Shown: positions 49,690 to 59,116, counted from the first letter of the stretch. The stretch is DNA of 64,000 nt from an uncultured Oscillospiraceae bacterium (GCA_910587645.1 CAJUNA010000014.1:47383-111382); one strand, 5' to 3'. Numbers and translations: made by a program. The notes: generated by a model not told the origin, from the sequence alone.

Positions 49690-51792
49690 ATGGGCAGTGG
49701 CAACGATAGCATCCTGGATATGTATTTATATGAGACGAATACCCTGCTGGAACAGCTTGACGGTATTCTTCTTGCCGCCGAACAGGCGGATACATTCTCT
49801 CAGGACAGCGTTAACGAAATCTTCCGCATCATGCACACGATCAAGGGATCTTCCGCCATGATGGAGTTCCCCTCCCTCATGACCGTAGCCCACCGGATCG
49901 AGGATTTGTTCTTCATCATCCGGGAAAAAACCATGGACGCGGTGCCGATGGATCTGCGCCCGGAGCTGTTTGACATGCTTTTCCAGGCCGTGGATTTCTT
50001 CCGGGGCGAAATCGAAAAGGTGGAAAACAGCGAACCGCTCTCTGAATCTATCGACAGTATCGTAGATAAAATTAATAGCCTGGTCAATAAAATTCAAGGA
50101 GGCGGCGGGGAAAAAGGGGAGGAAAAATCTGCCGCGCCCGCCGGGGAGGCGTCCGCCCCTGTGGCCGCCGATGCGGCCTACCCCTTTGGCGTCCACGTCT
50201 TCTTCGATGAGGGCAGCGGCATGGAAAACCTGCGGGCTTTCATGCTGGTCACCGCTGTGAAGGACTACAGCGCCGACTTCATCACTGTACCGGAGAACGT
50301 GGAAAACGACCCCTCCACCGCTGAAGCCATTGCCGAGAGCGGGTTCTTCGTCTGGTTCCACAGCGCCGCCGAGCGCGACGCCGCTATCCCCGCCGTCCAG
50401 GGCGCGGGCAGCGTCTCCTCCTATGAGCCGGTGGACGCCAAGGTGGAAGCCCCGGCTCCCGCCCCCGCGCCGGAGCCGGTTAAGGCCCCTGCCGCCGAGG
50501 CCGCCCCCGCCCCTGCGGAGCCCGCGCCCAAGGCGGCCCCGGCACCCGCTCCTGCGGCTCCCGCCGCCCCTGCCGCCGCGCCGGCCGCTGGTGGGCAGCA
50601 GCATGCCAAGGAGAGCCTGATCAGCGTCAACCTTTCTAAGCTGGATCAGCTCATGGCCGTGGTCAGCGAGATTGTCATTACCGAATCCATGGTTACCGCC
50701 TCCCCCGATCTGAAGGGGCTGCGGCTGGATAATTTTACCAAGTCCGCCCGGGAGCTGCGCAAGCTTACCGATGACTTGCAGGACGTGTCTATGTCCCTGC
50801 GGATGGTGCCCGTTTCCAGTACCTTCCAGAAGATGAACCGCATCGTCCGGGATATGAGCAAGAAGCTCAACAAACGGGCGCGGCTCACCCTCATTGGCGA
50901 GGATACCGAGGTGGATAAGACCATCGTGGACGGCATCAGCGACCCCATTATGCACATCGTCCGCAACTCCATGGATCACGGCCTGGAGGAGACAGAGGAA
51001 GAGCGCGTTGCCGCAGGGAAGGATCCCGTGGGCGAGATCATCCTCTCCGCCCGCCATACCGGCAGCGAGGTTATCATCGAAATCAAGGACGATGGCAAGG
51101 GCGCGGATACCCAGGCCATCCTCAACAAGGCCGTCCGCCAGGGGCTTGCAGACCCCGACCATGACTACAGCCAGAAGGAGATCCTGGGCTTCATGATGAT
51201 GGCCGGCTTCTCCACCAACACCCAGGTCACCGAGTTCTCCGGCAGAGGGGTGGGCATGGACGTGGTGAAAAAGAACGTGGCCGATGTAGGAGGCACCGTA
51301 TCCATCTCCAGTGAGTGGGGAAAGGGCATGACTACCACCCTTAAAATCCCCCTGACCATGGCCATCATGGACGGCATGGAGGTCAGCGTGGGCGAGAGCC
51401 TGTTTACCATCCCCATCAATAACATCCGCTCCTCCGCGCGGGTGGCCTCCAAGGATATCATCCATGACCCTGCCCGGGGCGAGATGATGAAGTTCCAAGA
51501 CAATTTCTACCCCATTATCCGGGCCAAGGAGCTGTTCGGCCTGGAGGATGGCCACGACAACATCGAAGAGGGCATCGTCATCTGGCTGGAAGCCGGGGAG
51601 CACAGCTATTGCCTGTTCGTAGACGATCTCCTGGGACAGCAGCAGATCGTGGTCAAGCCTCTGCCCAGCTATGTCAACAGCTTCGATGTGAAGAGCTGCG
51701 GCATCACCGGATGCAGCATCATGGGCGATGGCAGCATCAGCATTATTCTGGATATCGCCAACCTCTACAGCGCCGGCCAAGGCATGTTCTGA
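49690..51792 (+). CDS. cheA: chemotaxis histidine kinase CheA
   Basis: The 700-residue kinase has an HPt domain with His49 (IMHTIKGSSAM), a response-regulator-binding region, and an Ala/Pro-rich linker (about 250-300). These are followed by the dimerisation segment, the ATPase (HIVRNSMDHGLE N-box, IEIKDDGKGAD G1, GRGVGMDVVKKN G2) and a C-terminal CheW-like domain (about 565-695). It phosphorylates CheY and CheB under receptor control. The ATG with AAGGTGG 8 bases upstream was taken; the open frame upstream is not supported. Confidence 0.96.
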   Translation: MGSGNDSILDMYLYETNTLLEQLDGILLAAEQADTFSQDSVNEIFRIMHTIKGSSAMMEFPSLMTVAHRIEDLFFIIREKTMDAVPMDLRPELFDMLFQAVDFFRGEIEKVENSEPLSESIDSIVDKINSLVNKIQGGGGEKGEEKSAAPAGEASAPVAADAAYPFGVHVFFDEGSGMENLRAFMLVTAVKDYSADFITVPENVENDPSTAEAIAESGFFVWFHSAAERDAAIPAVQGAGSVSSYEPVDAKVEAPAPAPAPEPVKAPAAEAAPAPAEPAPKAAPAPAPAAPAAPAAAPAAGGQQHAKESLISVNLSKLDQLMAVVSEIVITESMVTASPDLKGLRLDNFTKSARELRKLTDDLQDVSMSLRMVPVSSTFQKMNRIVRDMSKKLNKRARLTLIGEDTEVDKTIVDGISDPIMHIVRNSMDHGLEETEEERVAAGKDPVGEIILSARHTGSEVIIEIKDDGKGADTQAILNKAVRQGLADPDHDYSQKEILGFMMMAGFSTNTQVTEFSGRGVGMDVVKKNVADVGGTVSISSEWGKGMTTTLKIPLTMAIMDGMEVSVGESLFTIPINNIRSSARVASKDIIHDPARGEMMKFQDNFYPIIRAKELFGLEDGHDNIEEGIVIWLEAGEHSYCLFVDDLLGQQQIVVKPLPSYVNSFDVKSCGITGCSIMGDGSISIILDIANLYSAGQGMF

Positions 51793-51829
51793 CCGGATCA
51801 ACAGCCTAGCGAGAAGGGAGCAAATAAAA

Positions 51830-52306
51830 ATGCCAGAGGAAAAAGTACTCTTTGCCAGAGAGGACGATATGCCCGTGGCGGAGGACATCTCCAATGAGAT
51901 CCAGACCACGAAATACCTCATCTGCATCTCCGACGGCCTGCTTTACGGCATCGACGCGGAGCAGGTGGAAACCATTATTACCGACCACTCCATCACCCGC
52001 CTGCCCCGGGTGCCCCACTACGTGCGGGGCATTATCAACCTGCGGGGCCAGATCATCCCCGTTATCGATATCCGCCGCCGTCTGGGCAAGCCCGAGGCCG
52101 AGGAAAACTGCATCCTGGTGGTCAACATCGGGAACGACAGCATGGGCATCCTGGTGGACGGCGTGGATAAGATGGTGGACATCGTGGCCGATTCCATCCT
52201 TCCCATGCCCACCCAGAATCCCCAGAAGCTGATCTCCGGCATGTGTTCCTTGCCGGAGGGCAAGACCCTGCTGATTCTGGACTGCGGCCTGCTGATGCAT
52301 GAGTAA
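51830..52306 (+). CDS. cheW: chemotaxis adaptor CheW
   Basis: The 158-residue SH3-like adaptor has IPxxxxRxP-like elements: TDHSITRLPRVPHYVRGIINLRGQIIPVIDIRRRLG, then NDSMGILVDGVDKMVDI. It couples chemoreceptors to CheA. GAAGGGAG precedes the ATG. It is placed 37 bases after cheA. Confidence 0.95.
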   Translation: MPEEKVLFAREDDMPVAEDISNEIQTTKYLICISDGLLYGIDAEQVETIITDHSITRLPRVPHYVRGIINLRGQIIPVIDIRRRLGKPEAEENCILVVNIGNDSMGILVDGVDKMVDIVADSILPMPTQNPQKLISGMCSLPEGKTLLILDCGLLMHE

Positions 52307-52327
52307 CCGGCAAGGGGAGGGAGTACA

Positions 52328-53143
52328 GTGCCGCTAAGCAACATTTCTAATGACGATTTCGGAAAGCTCGTCAAATTTATCCATAGCCATTATGGCATAG
52401 ATTTGAGCCAAAAGCGCCAGCTTGTTACCAGCCGCCTGTCCTCTCTGCTCAGCCAGAAAGGGTACGCGGACTTTGGCCCCTTTGTCTCCGACCTGCTGAA
52501 AAAACAGGATCCGGCGGATATGGAGCTGGTCCTTAACCGGCTGACTACCAACTACACCTTTTTCATGCGGGAACAGGAGCATTTCGATTTCTTCCAGCAC
52601 ACCATCCTGCCGGATCTGGTCAAACGCCACCAGCGGGATAAGGTGCTGGCCATCTGGAGCGCAGGCTGCTCCAGCGGCGAGGAGCCGTATAATATTTCCA
52701 TTTACCTGAAAGAGTTCTTGGGGGTTCAGGCCAGCCAGTGGGATACCAGGGTTCTGGCCACTGACATCTCCCAGAAGGCGCTGGCCAGCGCCAAACGGGG
52801 GATTTATGAGCTGCCTGACACCATCCCCCCTGCCTGGAAGAAGAAATATTTTGTCCCCGTCAAGGGCGGGACCCAGTACGCTGTGGCCCCCGTCCTCCGG
52901 GACAATGTGATCTTCCAGACCTTCAACCTGATGGATCCCATTAAGTTCCGGCTGAAATTCGATGTGATCTTCTGCCGCAACGTGATGATCTATTTTGACC
53001 AACCCACCAAGGACGCGCTGGTACAGCGTTTTTACGATGCCACCGTCCCCGGAGGCTACTTTATGATCAGCCACTCGGAAAATTTAGGGAAAAACGCTCC
53101 CTATCAGACCGTGGCTCCTTCCACGTTCCAGAAAAAGCGGTAA
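52328..53143 (+). CDS. cheR: chemoreceptor methyltransferase CheR
   Basis: The 271-residue enzyme has a CheR N-domain (about 1-75) and a SAM-dependent methyltransferase domain with WSAGCSSGEEPYNISIYL (motif I), LATDISQKALASAKRGIY and FDVIFCRNVMIYFD. It methylates receptor glutamates. The start is GTG behind AGGGGAGGG. It is cotranscribed with cheW. Confidence 0.95.
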   Translation: MPLSNISNDDFGKLVKFIHSHYGIDLSQKRQLVTSRLSSLLSQKGYADFGPFVSDLLKKQDPADMELVLNRLTTNYTFFMREQEHFDFFQHTILPDLVKRHQRDKVLAIWSAGCSSGEEPYNISIYLKEFLGVQASQWDTRVLATDISQKALASAKRGIYELPDTIPPAWKKKYFVPVKGGTQYAVAPVLRDNVIFQTFNLMDPIKFRLKFDVIFCRNVMIYFDQPTKDALVQRFYDATVPGGYFMISHSENLGKNAPYQTVAPSTFQKKR

Positions 53144-53188
53144 ACGCGCCGGAACGCAGTTTAAATTGGAAAAGGAGGTCCACTTGCT

Positions 53189-54226
53189 ATGTGGTCTGCC
53201 AATAAAAAAATCCGCGTCATGGTGGTGGACGATTCCATCCTGGCCCGCACCATCATTACCCAGGGCTTAGGCAAGCACCCCCGGATTGAAATTGCCGGCG
53301 CCTGCTTCAACGCCCAGGACGCGCTCAACAAGGTGGAGCAGCTCAAGCCGGATGTGATTACTTCGGATGTTGAAATGCCCGGCATGAGCGGCATGGATTT
53401 CCTCAAGCAGCTCCTGCCCAAGCATCCCCTGCCGGTCATCCTGGTTTCGTCCCTGAATCTGCGGGTTTTTGACGCCTTGAGCGCCGGGGCTGTGGACTTC
53501 GTCCGTAAGGCGGAGCCGGGACAAAGTAACGATATTTTCATCAACAACCTGACCCAGAAGGTGATCGCCGCTGCCGGTGCCAAAGTCCGGCGGCAGTCCC
53601 CCACGATTGCCAACCTGGCCGCCGCGCCTATGCTGGGCGCGAAGGCGGCCTTGGATCAGGTGATTATTGGCCTGGGCGCGTCCACCGGGGGCACGGAAGC
53701 AACCCTGGAGGTCCTCAAACGCCTGCCCGCCGATATTCCCGGTATGCTGATTGTGCAGCATATGCCAGTAGGTTTTACGGAGATGTATGCCCAGCGGCTC
53801 AACCGTCAGTGCCAGATGGAGGTTCGGGAAGCCAAGAGCGGTGACGAGGTACACCGTGGGCTGGTTTTGCTGGCTCCCGCAGACTATCAAATGCGGATCG
53901 TCCGCAGCGGCACCCGGTACACCGTCTCCTGCACCCAAGGGGAAAAGGTCAGCGGCCACCGGCCTTCGGTAGACGCCCTGTTTTTCTCCATGGCGGAGCA
54001 GGTGCGGTGCAAGATGTGCGGCATTATCATGACCGGCATGGGCCGGGACGGCGCGGACGGATTGCTGCAAATGCGCCGGGCAGGCGCATTCACCATCGGG
54101 CAGGATAAGGAATCCAGCGTGGTGTATGGAATGCCTATGGTAGCGCAAAACATCGGCGCGGTTCAAGTACAGGCGTCCTGTGAGAATATTGCTTCAGTGT
54201 TGCTGCGGCAGTTGGGGACGCTGTAA
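53189..54226 (+). CDS. cheB: chemoreceptor methylesterase CheB
   Basis: The 345-residue protein has a receiver domain (Asp14-Asp15, phospho-acceptor Asp60) and a methylesterase domain with Ser165 (GASTGG), His191 (VQHMP) and Asp287 (GMGRDGADG). It demethylates or deamidates receptors when phosphorylated by CheA. It completes the A-W-R-B operon. cheY, cheC and cheD are not in this window. AAGGAGG precedes the ATG. Confidence 0.96.
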   Translation: MWSANKKIRVMVVDDSILARTIITQGLGKHPRIEIAGACFNAQDALNKVEQLKPDVITSDVEMPGMSGMDFLKQLLPKHPLPVILVSSLNLRVFDALSAGAVDFVRKAEPGQSNDIFINNLTQKVIAAAGAKVRRQSPTIANLAAAPMLGAKAALDQVIIGLGASTGGTEATLEVLKRLPADIPGMLIVQHMPVGFTEMYAQRLNRQCQMEVREAKSGDEVHRGLVLLAPADYQMRIVRSGTRYTVSCTQGEKVSGHRPSVDALFFSMAEQVRCKMCGIIMTGMGRDGADGLLQMRRAGAFTIGQDKESSVVYGMPMVAQNIGAVQVQASCENIASVLLRQLGTL

Positions 54227-54254
54227 GAGGAGCTATTTTGTAAGGAAATCTTCT

Positions 54255-54288
54255 GAGAGACGCGGCAAAGGCCGCGTCTCTCATTTTT
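54255..54288 (+). terminator. terminator of the che operon
   Basis: Arms GAGAGACGCGGC (54255-54266) and 54271-54282 around AAAG are followed by ATTTTTG. Confidence 0.85.
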
Positions 54289-54319
54289 GTAAATTTCTTG
54301 GGGATCTTAGAAAAAAAGC

Positions 54320-54348
54320 TTGCATTTTTCTAACTTTTATGGTATTCT
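54320..54348 (+). promoter_or_regulatory. rplS promoter
   Basis: TTGCAT (54320-54325), a 17-base spacer and TATTCT (54343-54348) precede rplS by about 100 bases. The leader between holds no obvious structure. Confidence 0.65.
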
Positions 54349-54449
54349 ATCTGGGCGATAAAGGGCGGTCCTCTGTCAAGGCGCTGAATTAAAATCCAGT
54401 TGCGCCATTGAAATTGTTAAGAACGCCTATACATTAGGAGGAAAAATCC

Positions 54450-54788
54450 ATGGATCTTATCAAAGAGCTAACCAAATCCCAAATCAAAGAAATGCCTGCC
54501 GTCCAGGTCGGTGACACCGTGAAGGTGCACGTCAAGGTTAAGGAAGGCGCCCGTGAGCGCATCCAGGTATACGAGGGCATCGTCATTGCCAAGAAGCACG
54601 GCGGCATTGAGGAGACGATCACTGTCCGCCGCGTGTCTTATGGCATCGGCGTGGAGAAAGTTTTCCCGCTGCATTCCCCCACCATCGACAAGATCGAGGT
54701 TGTCCGTCACGGTGTTGTCCGCAGAGCGAAGCTCTACTATCTGCGTGACCGCGTTGGTAAGGCAGCGAAAGTTCGCGAGAAGCTTTGA
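54450..54788 (+). CDS. rplS: 50S ribosomal protein L19
   Basis: The 112-residue protein matches L19 throughout (PAVQVGDTVKVHVKVKEG, RIQVYEGIVIAKKHGG, VRRVSYGIGVEKVFPLHSP, RRAKLYYLRDRVGKAAK). AGGAGG precedes the ATG. It stands alone here, between the che and feo operons, without trmD/rimM. Confidence 0.98.
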   Translation: MDLIKELTKSQIKEMPAVQVGDTVKVHVKVKEGARERIQVYEGIVIAKKHGGIEETITVRRVSYGIGVEKVFPLHSPTIDKIEVVRHGVVRRAKLYYLRDRVGKAAKVREKL

Positions 54789-54849
54789 TTTCGCAAAAAA
54801 GCATCCACGAGGGGTAGTTTCCCCTTAATAAAGGCATCTATGGCCTGGA

Positions 54850-54902
54850 GAAAGCCCCGGCAGGAATTACACGGAGATTTCCTGCCGGGGCTTTCTTTTT
54901 GC
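54850..54902 (+). terminator. terminator of rplS
   Basis: A 17-bp stem (GAAAGCCCCGGCAGGAA at 54850-54866 with 54879-54895) is followed by TTTTTGCTTTT. Confidence 0.92.
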
Positions 54903-54982
54903 TTTTATGCACCCCTCTATGAAAGCATCCGTATAAAGGCTAGTGCATTCTAACTAAAAACCAGATTTTCCTTCCAAGGCTC

Positions 54983-55041
54983 TTGACAACGGCAGTTAGT
55001 GGTAGTAAACTAAGGTCAATTCCGGGATTAGTCTAAACTAA
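54983..55041 (+). promoter_or_regulatory. feo promoter with two DtxR/IdeR-like boxes
   Basis: TTGACA (54983-54988) and TAAACT (55006-55011) are 17 bases apart. TTAGTGGTAGTAAACTAA (54996-55013) covers the spacer and -10, and the perfect palindrome TTAGTCTAAACTAA (55028-55041) covers the start. Both resemble the TTAGGTTAGGCTAACCTAA class, so iron-dependent repression is predicted. Confidence 0.7.
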
Positions 55042-55064
55042 CTTTGAGGTGGGGGAGGGGAAAA

Positions 55065-55277
55065 ATGATGCCGCTGACAATAGCAAAGATTGGAGAAACT
55101 GTTATGATCCGCAAAATCTCCGGCAAAGATGAAGCGCGCCAGCACTTGGCGGAACTGGGGTTTGTGGTGGACAGCAATGTGACTGTGGTAAGCGAGATTG
55201 CGGGAAACCTGATCGTACAGGTGAAGGACAGCCGGATCGCGTTAGACAGGGCCATGGCAAACCGTATTATGGTTTGA
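55065..55277 (+). CDS. feoA: FeoA-family protein (first copy)
   Basis: The 70-residue SH3-like protein contains MIRKISGKDEARQHLAELGFVVDSNVTV and a C-terminal ALDRAMANRIMV, the FeoA pattern. FeoA proteins assist the ferrous-iron permease FeoB, perhaps by contacting its G domain. The start is ATG 55065 or 55068 behind GGGGGAGGGG. It is the first gene of the feo operon. Confidence 0.92.
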   Translation: MMPLTIAKIGETVMIRKISGKDEARQHLAELGFVVDSNVTVVSEIAGNLIVQVKDSRIALDRAMANRIMV

Positions 55278-55301
55278 GACAAGATAAAGGAGGAAAGCAA
55301 T

Positions 55302-55523
55302 ATGAAAACACTGAAGGATGTGAAAGTGGGTGAAACAGCCACCGTAATACGGCTCCACGGGGAAGGCCCTGTAAAACGCCGCATTATGGATATGGGCATC
55401 ACCAAGGGGGTGGAAATTTTTGTGCGCAAGGTGGCTCCTTTAGGCGACCCCATGGAGCTGAATGTCCGGGGTTATGAGCTGTCCGTCCGCAAGGGCGATG
55501 CAGAGATGATCGAGGTTCAGTAG
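55302..55523 (+). CDS. feoA: FeoA-family protein (second copy)
   Basis: The 73-residue protein is a second FeoA-like SH3 domain (GETATVIRLHGEGPVKRRIMDMGITKGVEIFV, PMELNVRGYELSVRKGDAEMI). It is more typical of FeoA than the first copy. It follows by 24 bases with AAGGAGG. Two FeoA proteins before FeoB are common in clostridia. Confidence 0.94.
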   Translation: MKTLKDVKVGETATVIRLHGEGPVKRRIMDMGITKGVEIFVRKVAPLGDPMELNVRGYELSVRKGDAEMIEVQ

Positions 55524-55553
55524 ACCAATTGCGGCGGACGGCCGCTGTTATTT

Positions 55554-55577
55554 AAGTTGAGAGTTAGCCTTAACTAA
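55554..55577 (+). promoter_or_regulatory. third DtxR/IdeR-like box, before feoB
   Basis: The stretch 55554-55577 contains GTTAGCCTTAACTAA, whose complement TTAGTTAAGGCTAAC matches the first 15 positions of the iron box with few changes. It lies between feoA2 and feoB and may control an internal promoter. Confidence 0.55.
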
Positions 55578-55599
55578 TATCGGGAAGGAGAGAACCAAC

Positions 55600-57990
55600 A
55601 TGAATATTAAAATTGCTCTGGCAGGTAATCCAAACTGCGGCAAAACGACCCTGTTTAATGCCCTGACCGGATCCAGCCAGTATGTGGGCAACTGGCCCGG
55701 CGTTACAGTGGAGAAAAAAGAGGGCCGGCTGAAAGGACATCAGGATGTGGTCATACAGGATCTGCCTGGTATCTACTCCCTGTCGCCCTACACACTGGAG
55801 GAAGTGGTGGCCCGGGACTACCTGGTTAAAGAGAAACCGGATGTGATCCTCAACATCGTGGATGGCACCAACATGGAGCGCAACCTTTACCTCACCACCC
55901 AGCTAATTGAACTGGGCTTGCCTGTGGTAGTGGCAGTAAATATGATCGACTTGGTGCGGAGGAACGGCGACATCATTGACCTTGCCAGGTTGGGCAGCGC
56001 CCTGGGCTGTGATGTGGTGGAGATAAGCGCCCTGAGGGGAGAGGGCGGCATGAACGCCGCCGAAAAGGCTATCGCTCTGGCCCAGCGCCCTCAGGCCGGG
56101 GAACTGCCACATGTGTTTACCGGCAGCGTAGAACACGCCCTGGCTCACATAGAGGAGTCTATCCAGGGCAAGGTAGTGGAAAGCTGCCTGCGCTGGTACG
56201 CCATCAAAATTTTTGAGCGGGACGAGAAGGTCATGGAGGAGCTAAGCTTCCCCCCCGATTTGAAGCTTCACTTGGAGGAACACATCGCTGGCTGCGAACG
56301 GGAAATGGACGATGACGCAGAAAGCATCATCACCAACCAGCGGTACGCTTACATCAACGGAGTGGTATCCCGGGCGGTGAAGAAGAAAGCCCCTAAGCAC
56401 AGACTATCCGTCTCAGACAAGATCGACCAAGTGGTGACAAACCGTATCCTGGCGCTGCCTATCTTTGTTGCGGCGATGTTCCTGGTGTACGCCCTCGCCA
56501 TGGGTGGCTGGGGTATCTCTATCGGCACCGCCGCCACCGATTGGGCCAACGATGGCCTATTTGGAGACGGCTGGTTCCTGCCCTTCTCCGGCTCTGATGC
56601 GGAAGGCTATGACGAGGCATCCGGTGCATTTGACGAGGCTTCCGTTATCATCGAGGCATACGGGGAAGGGGAGACTGTGGCATACCGCTACGATGCCGAG
56701 ACTGGTAAAGTCAGTACCTTGGCAGTTACAGCGGAAAGCTATGCCGAAGCCCTTGCGGTAGAGGAGCCTGACCCCGCCGGCTATGGCGCCTGGGTTCCCG
56801 GCCTGCCCGTTTTGGTGGAAAACCTGCTGAATGCCCTGGGCGTTGACGGGGTGCTGGCTTCCCTGGTTCTGGACGGTATTGTGGGCGGCGTAGGGGCTGT
56901 TTTGGGCTTTGTCCCCCAGATGCTGGTGCTGTTCCTGCTGCTGGCGGTTCTGGAGGATGTGGGCTATATGGCTCGGATCGCCTTCATTATGGACCGCATT
57001 TTCCGCCGCTTTGGACTGAGCGGTAAGAGCTTTATCCCTATGCTGGTGGCCACTGGCTGCGGCGTACCCGGCATTATGGCTTCCCGGACTATTGAACAGG
57101 ACCGGGATCGGAAAATAACCATCATGACCACCGGCTTCATCCCCTGCGGAGCGAAAATGCCTATCATTGCGCTATTTGCCGGGGCGTTGTTTGGAGGAGG
57201 CTCCGCCCTGGTAACCACCTCCGCCTATTTCATTGGTGTGGCCGCCGTGGTAATATCCGGCATCCTGCTCAAGAAATGCAAGGCATTTGCCGGGGAGCCC
57301 GCCCCTTTCGTCATGGAACTGCCCGCCTATCATATGCCCTCCGCCAGCAACGTCTTGCGTTCCATGTGGGAGCGGGGCTGGTCTTTCATCAGGCGGGCTG
57401 GCACCATTGTCCTCCTGTCCACGATTATCCTCTGGTTCCTCAGCAATTTTGGCTTTAGCGCAGACGGCTTTGGCTGGGTGGAGGATAACGGCGCCTCCCT
57501 GCTGGCTGCGGCAGGCGGTATGGTTGCCGTGCTTTTTGTCCCCCTGGGGTTCGGCACATGGCAGGCTGCTGTCGCCACTATTACCGGCCTGATTGCCAAG
57601 GAGGAGGTAGTCAGTACTATGCAGGTGCTCTATCCCGGCGATCTGACCGCCAACATTGCCATGACTTTCACCGCCGCGTCCGCCTACTCCTTTATGGTGT
57701 TCAATCTGCTGTGCGCCCCCTGTTTCGCGGCCATGGGCGCTATTAAGCGGGAAATGAACAACGTGAAATGGAGCTGTGCCGCTATCGGCTATATGTGCGG
57801 CTTTGCCTATGTAATCTCCCTGATCGTCTATCAGTTAGGCGGGCTGCTTGCCGGTACGGTGGCCTTTGGCCTGTGGACAGTGGTGGCCCTGGCCGCCCTG
57901 GCCGCTATCGTCTGCCTATTGGCGCGAAAAGGGCATCAGGGCGGGGCGCCATCCCAGCGGTTAAGCTCTGCCGCCGCAGTCTCAAAATAA
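55600..57990 (+). CDS. feoB: ferrous iron transport protein B
   Basis: The 796-residue permease has an N-terminal G domain (GNPNCGKT at 9-16, DLPGIYSL, NMID near 111), a helical GDI-like region (about 170-265) and a membrane part with gate motifs MLVATGCGVPGIMASR and GFIPCGAKMPIIAL. A hydrophilic insertion of about 80 residues (about 320-400), predicted outside, follows the first membrane helix, which makes it longer than E. coli FeoB. It imports Fe2+. GAAGGAG precedes the ATG. Confidence 0.96.
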   Translation: MNIKIALAGNPNCGKTTLFNALTGSSQYVGNWPGVTVEKKEGRLKGHQDVVIQDLPGIYSLSPYTLEEVVARDYLVKEKPDVILNIVDGTNMERNLYLTTQLIELGLPVVVAVNMIDLVRRNGDIIDLARLGSALGCDVVEISALRGEGGMNAAEKAIALAQRPQAGELPHVFTGSVEHALAHIEESIQGKVVESCLRWYAIKIFERDEKVMEELSFPPDLKLHLEEHIAGCEREMDDDAESIITNQRYAYINGVVSRAVKKKAPKHRLSVSDKIDQVVTNRILALPIFVAAMFLVYALAMGGWGISIGTAATDWANDGLFGDGWFLPFSGSDAEGYDEASGAFDEASVIIEAYGEGETVAYRYDAETGKVSTLAVTAESYAEALAVEEPDPAGYGAWVPGLPVLVENLLNALGVDGVLASLVLDGIVGGVGAVLGFVPQMLVLFLLLAVLEDVGYMARIAFIMDRIFRRFGLSGKSFIPMLVATGCGVPGIMASRTIEQDRDRKITIMTTGFIPCGAKMPIIALFAGALFGGGSALVTTSAYFIGVAAVVISGILLKKCKAFAGEPAPFVMELPAYHMPSASNVLRSMWERGWSFIRRAGTIVLLSTIILWFLSNFGFSADGFGWVEDNGASLLAAAGGMVAVLFVPLGFGTWQAAVATITGLIAKEEVVSTMQVLYPGDLTANIAMTFTAASAYSFMVFNLLCAPCFAAMGAIKREMNNVKWSCAAIGYMCGFAYVISLIVYQLGGLLAGTVAFGLWTVVALAALAAIVCLLARKGHQGGAPSQRLSSAAAVSK

Positions 57991-58009
57991 GAAAAGGGAG
58001 GATTTAACA

Positions 58010-58156
58010 ATGCCTGCTGTATTGGGGAATATAATTGTGCTGGCAGTACTGGCGGTTGCGGTAAGTTTTGCCGTCCGTTCCCTGCGGAAGTCCCGCAAGG
58101 CTGGCGGACACTGCACCGGCGGCTGTAGCGCCTGTCATGGTTGCGGCACAAAATAA
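58010..58156 (+). CDS. FeoB-associated Cys-rich membrane protein
   Basis: A 48-residue protein follows feoB by 19 bases with AAAGGGAGG. It has one membrane helix (about 5-22), a basic stretch (RSLRKSRKAGG) and a cysteine tail HCTGGCSACHGCGTK. This matches the small Cys-rich partner found behind feoB in many Firmicutes, thought to replace FeoC and perhaps bind iron. Confidence 0.88.
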   Translation: MPAVLGNIIVLAVLAVAVSFAVRSLRKSRKAGGHCTGGCSACHGCGTK

Positions 58157-58171
58157 TGAATCAAGTTGCAG

Positions 58172-58211
58172 AGGGGAGACATGGCAGCGGCAAGCTGTTC
58201 ATGTCTCCCCT
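58172..58211 (+). terminator. hairpin at the end of the feo operon
   Basis: AGGGGAGACATG (58172-58183) pairs with 58200-58211 over a 16-base loop. There is no T run, so its strength as terminator is uncertain. Confidence 0.5.
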
Positions 58212-58333
58212 CCTAGCAGATTAGAAAACAGGTGCGTATATAGAGTGATTTGGACTAATTGCTCAAATACTATGTATAGAGCGGTTGGAGGAAACCCAGC
58301 AACGCGATGCTATTGGGAGGCGAACATCCAGAA

Positions 58334-59116
58334 ATGATAAAAAATGTATTAGTTGAGTTGTTTCTCCCCTTCCTTGGAACGTCCTTGGGAGCGGGGTTGG
58401 TATTTTTTCTAAAAAGTGGTATGGACCTATTGCTGCAACGGGCCTTGACCGGTTTTGCTGCGGGGGTGATGGTAGCGGCGTCCATATGGAGCCTGCTGAT
58501 CCCCGCCATGGAACAAGCGGCAGATATGGGCCAGTGGGCCTTCCTTCCGGCGGTCATAGGATTTTGGCTTGGTATCCTGTTCCTGCTGGTACTGGACAAA
58601 ACGATTCCCCATCTGCACCAGAGCAGCAATCAGACGGAAGGCCCCCACACCCGCCTGCGGCGGACCGCCATGCTGGTGCTGGCCGTCACCCTCCATAACA
58701 TCCCTGAGGGCATGGCAGTGGGGGTAGTGCTGGCGGGCTGGATGGCCGGAAACGAAGCGATCACGGCTGCTGCGACATTGGCCTTGTCAATCGGCATTGC
58801 CATTCAAAACTTCCCAGAGGGGGCTGTCATCGCGATCCCCCTTCACGGGGAGGGTATGCGAAAAGGCAGGGCGTTTTTATATGGGGTCTTGTCCGGCGCA
58901 GCGGAACCGATCGCCGCCGTGCTGACCATTTGGGCGGCGGGACTGATTCTTCCCGCGCTGCCTTACCTTCTCAGCTTTGCGGCAGGAGCTATGGTCTATG
59001 TGGTAGTGGAGGAATTGATCCCGGAATCCTCCGCCGGAAATCATTCCAACGTAGGAACGCTGTTCTTTGCGGCAGGGTTTACCATCATGCTTGCATTAGA
59101 TGTGGCATTGGGATGA
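58334..59116 (+). CDS. ZIP-family metal transporter
   Basis: The 260-residue protein has eight membrane segments and the ZIP binding helix motifs VTLHNIPEGMAVG (about 127-139) and IGIAIQNFPEGAVIAIPLHGEGM, plus VVEELIPES in TM7. It imports Zn2+, Fe2+ or Mn2+. The start is ATG 58334 behind GGGAGG (13 bases); an in-frame ATG at 58307 would add nine residues. The location behind feo suggests divalent iron or manganese. Confidence 0.92.
   Translation: MIKNVLVELFLPFLGTSLGAGLVFFLKSGMDLLLQRALTGFAAGVMVAASIWSLLIPAMEQAADMGQWAFLPAVIGFWLGILFLLVLDKTIPHLHQSSNQTEGPHTRLRRTAMLVLAVTLHNIPEGMAVGVVLAGWMAGNEAITAAATLALSIGIAIQNFPEGAVIAIPLHGEGMRKGRAFLYGVLSGAAEPIAAVLTIWAAGLILPALPYLLSFAAGAMVYVVVEELIPESSAGNHSNVGTLFFAAGFTIMLALDVALG

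Noticed and set aside
49726..51927. 733-codon minus-strand frame opposite cheA
   Set aside because: Shadow of cheA, whose domains are unambiguous; the His/Gly-rich product has no family features.
55900..57600. Antisense frames in feoB
   Set aside because: Fully inside feoB and without independent signals.
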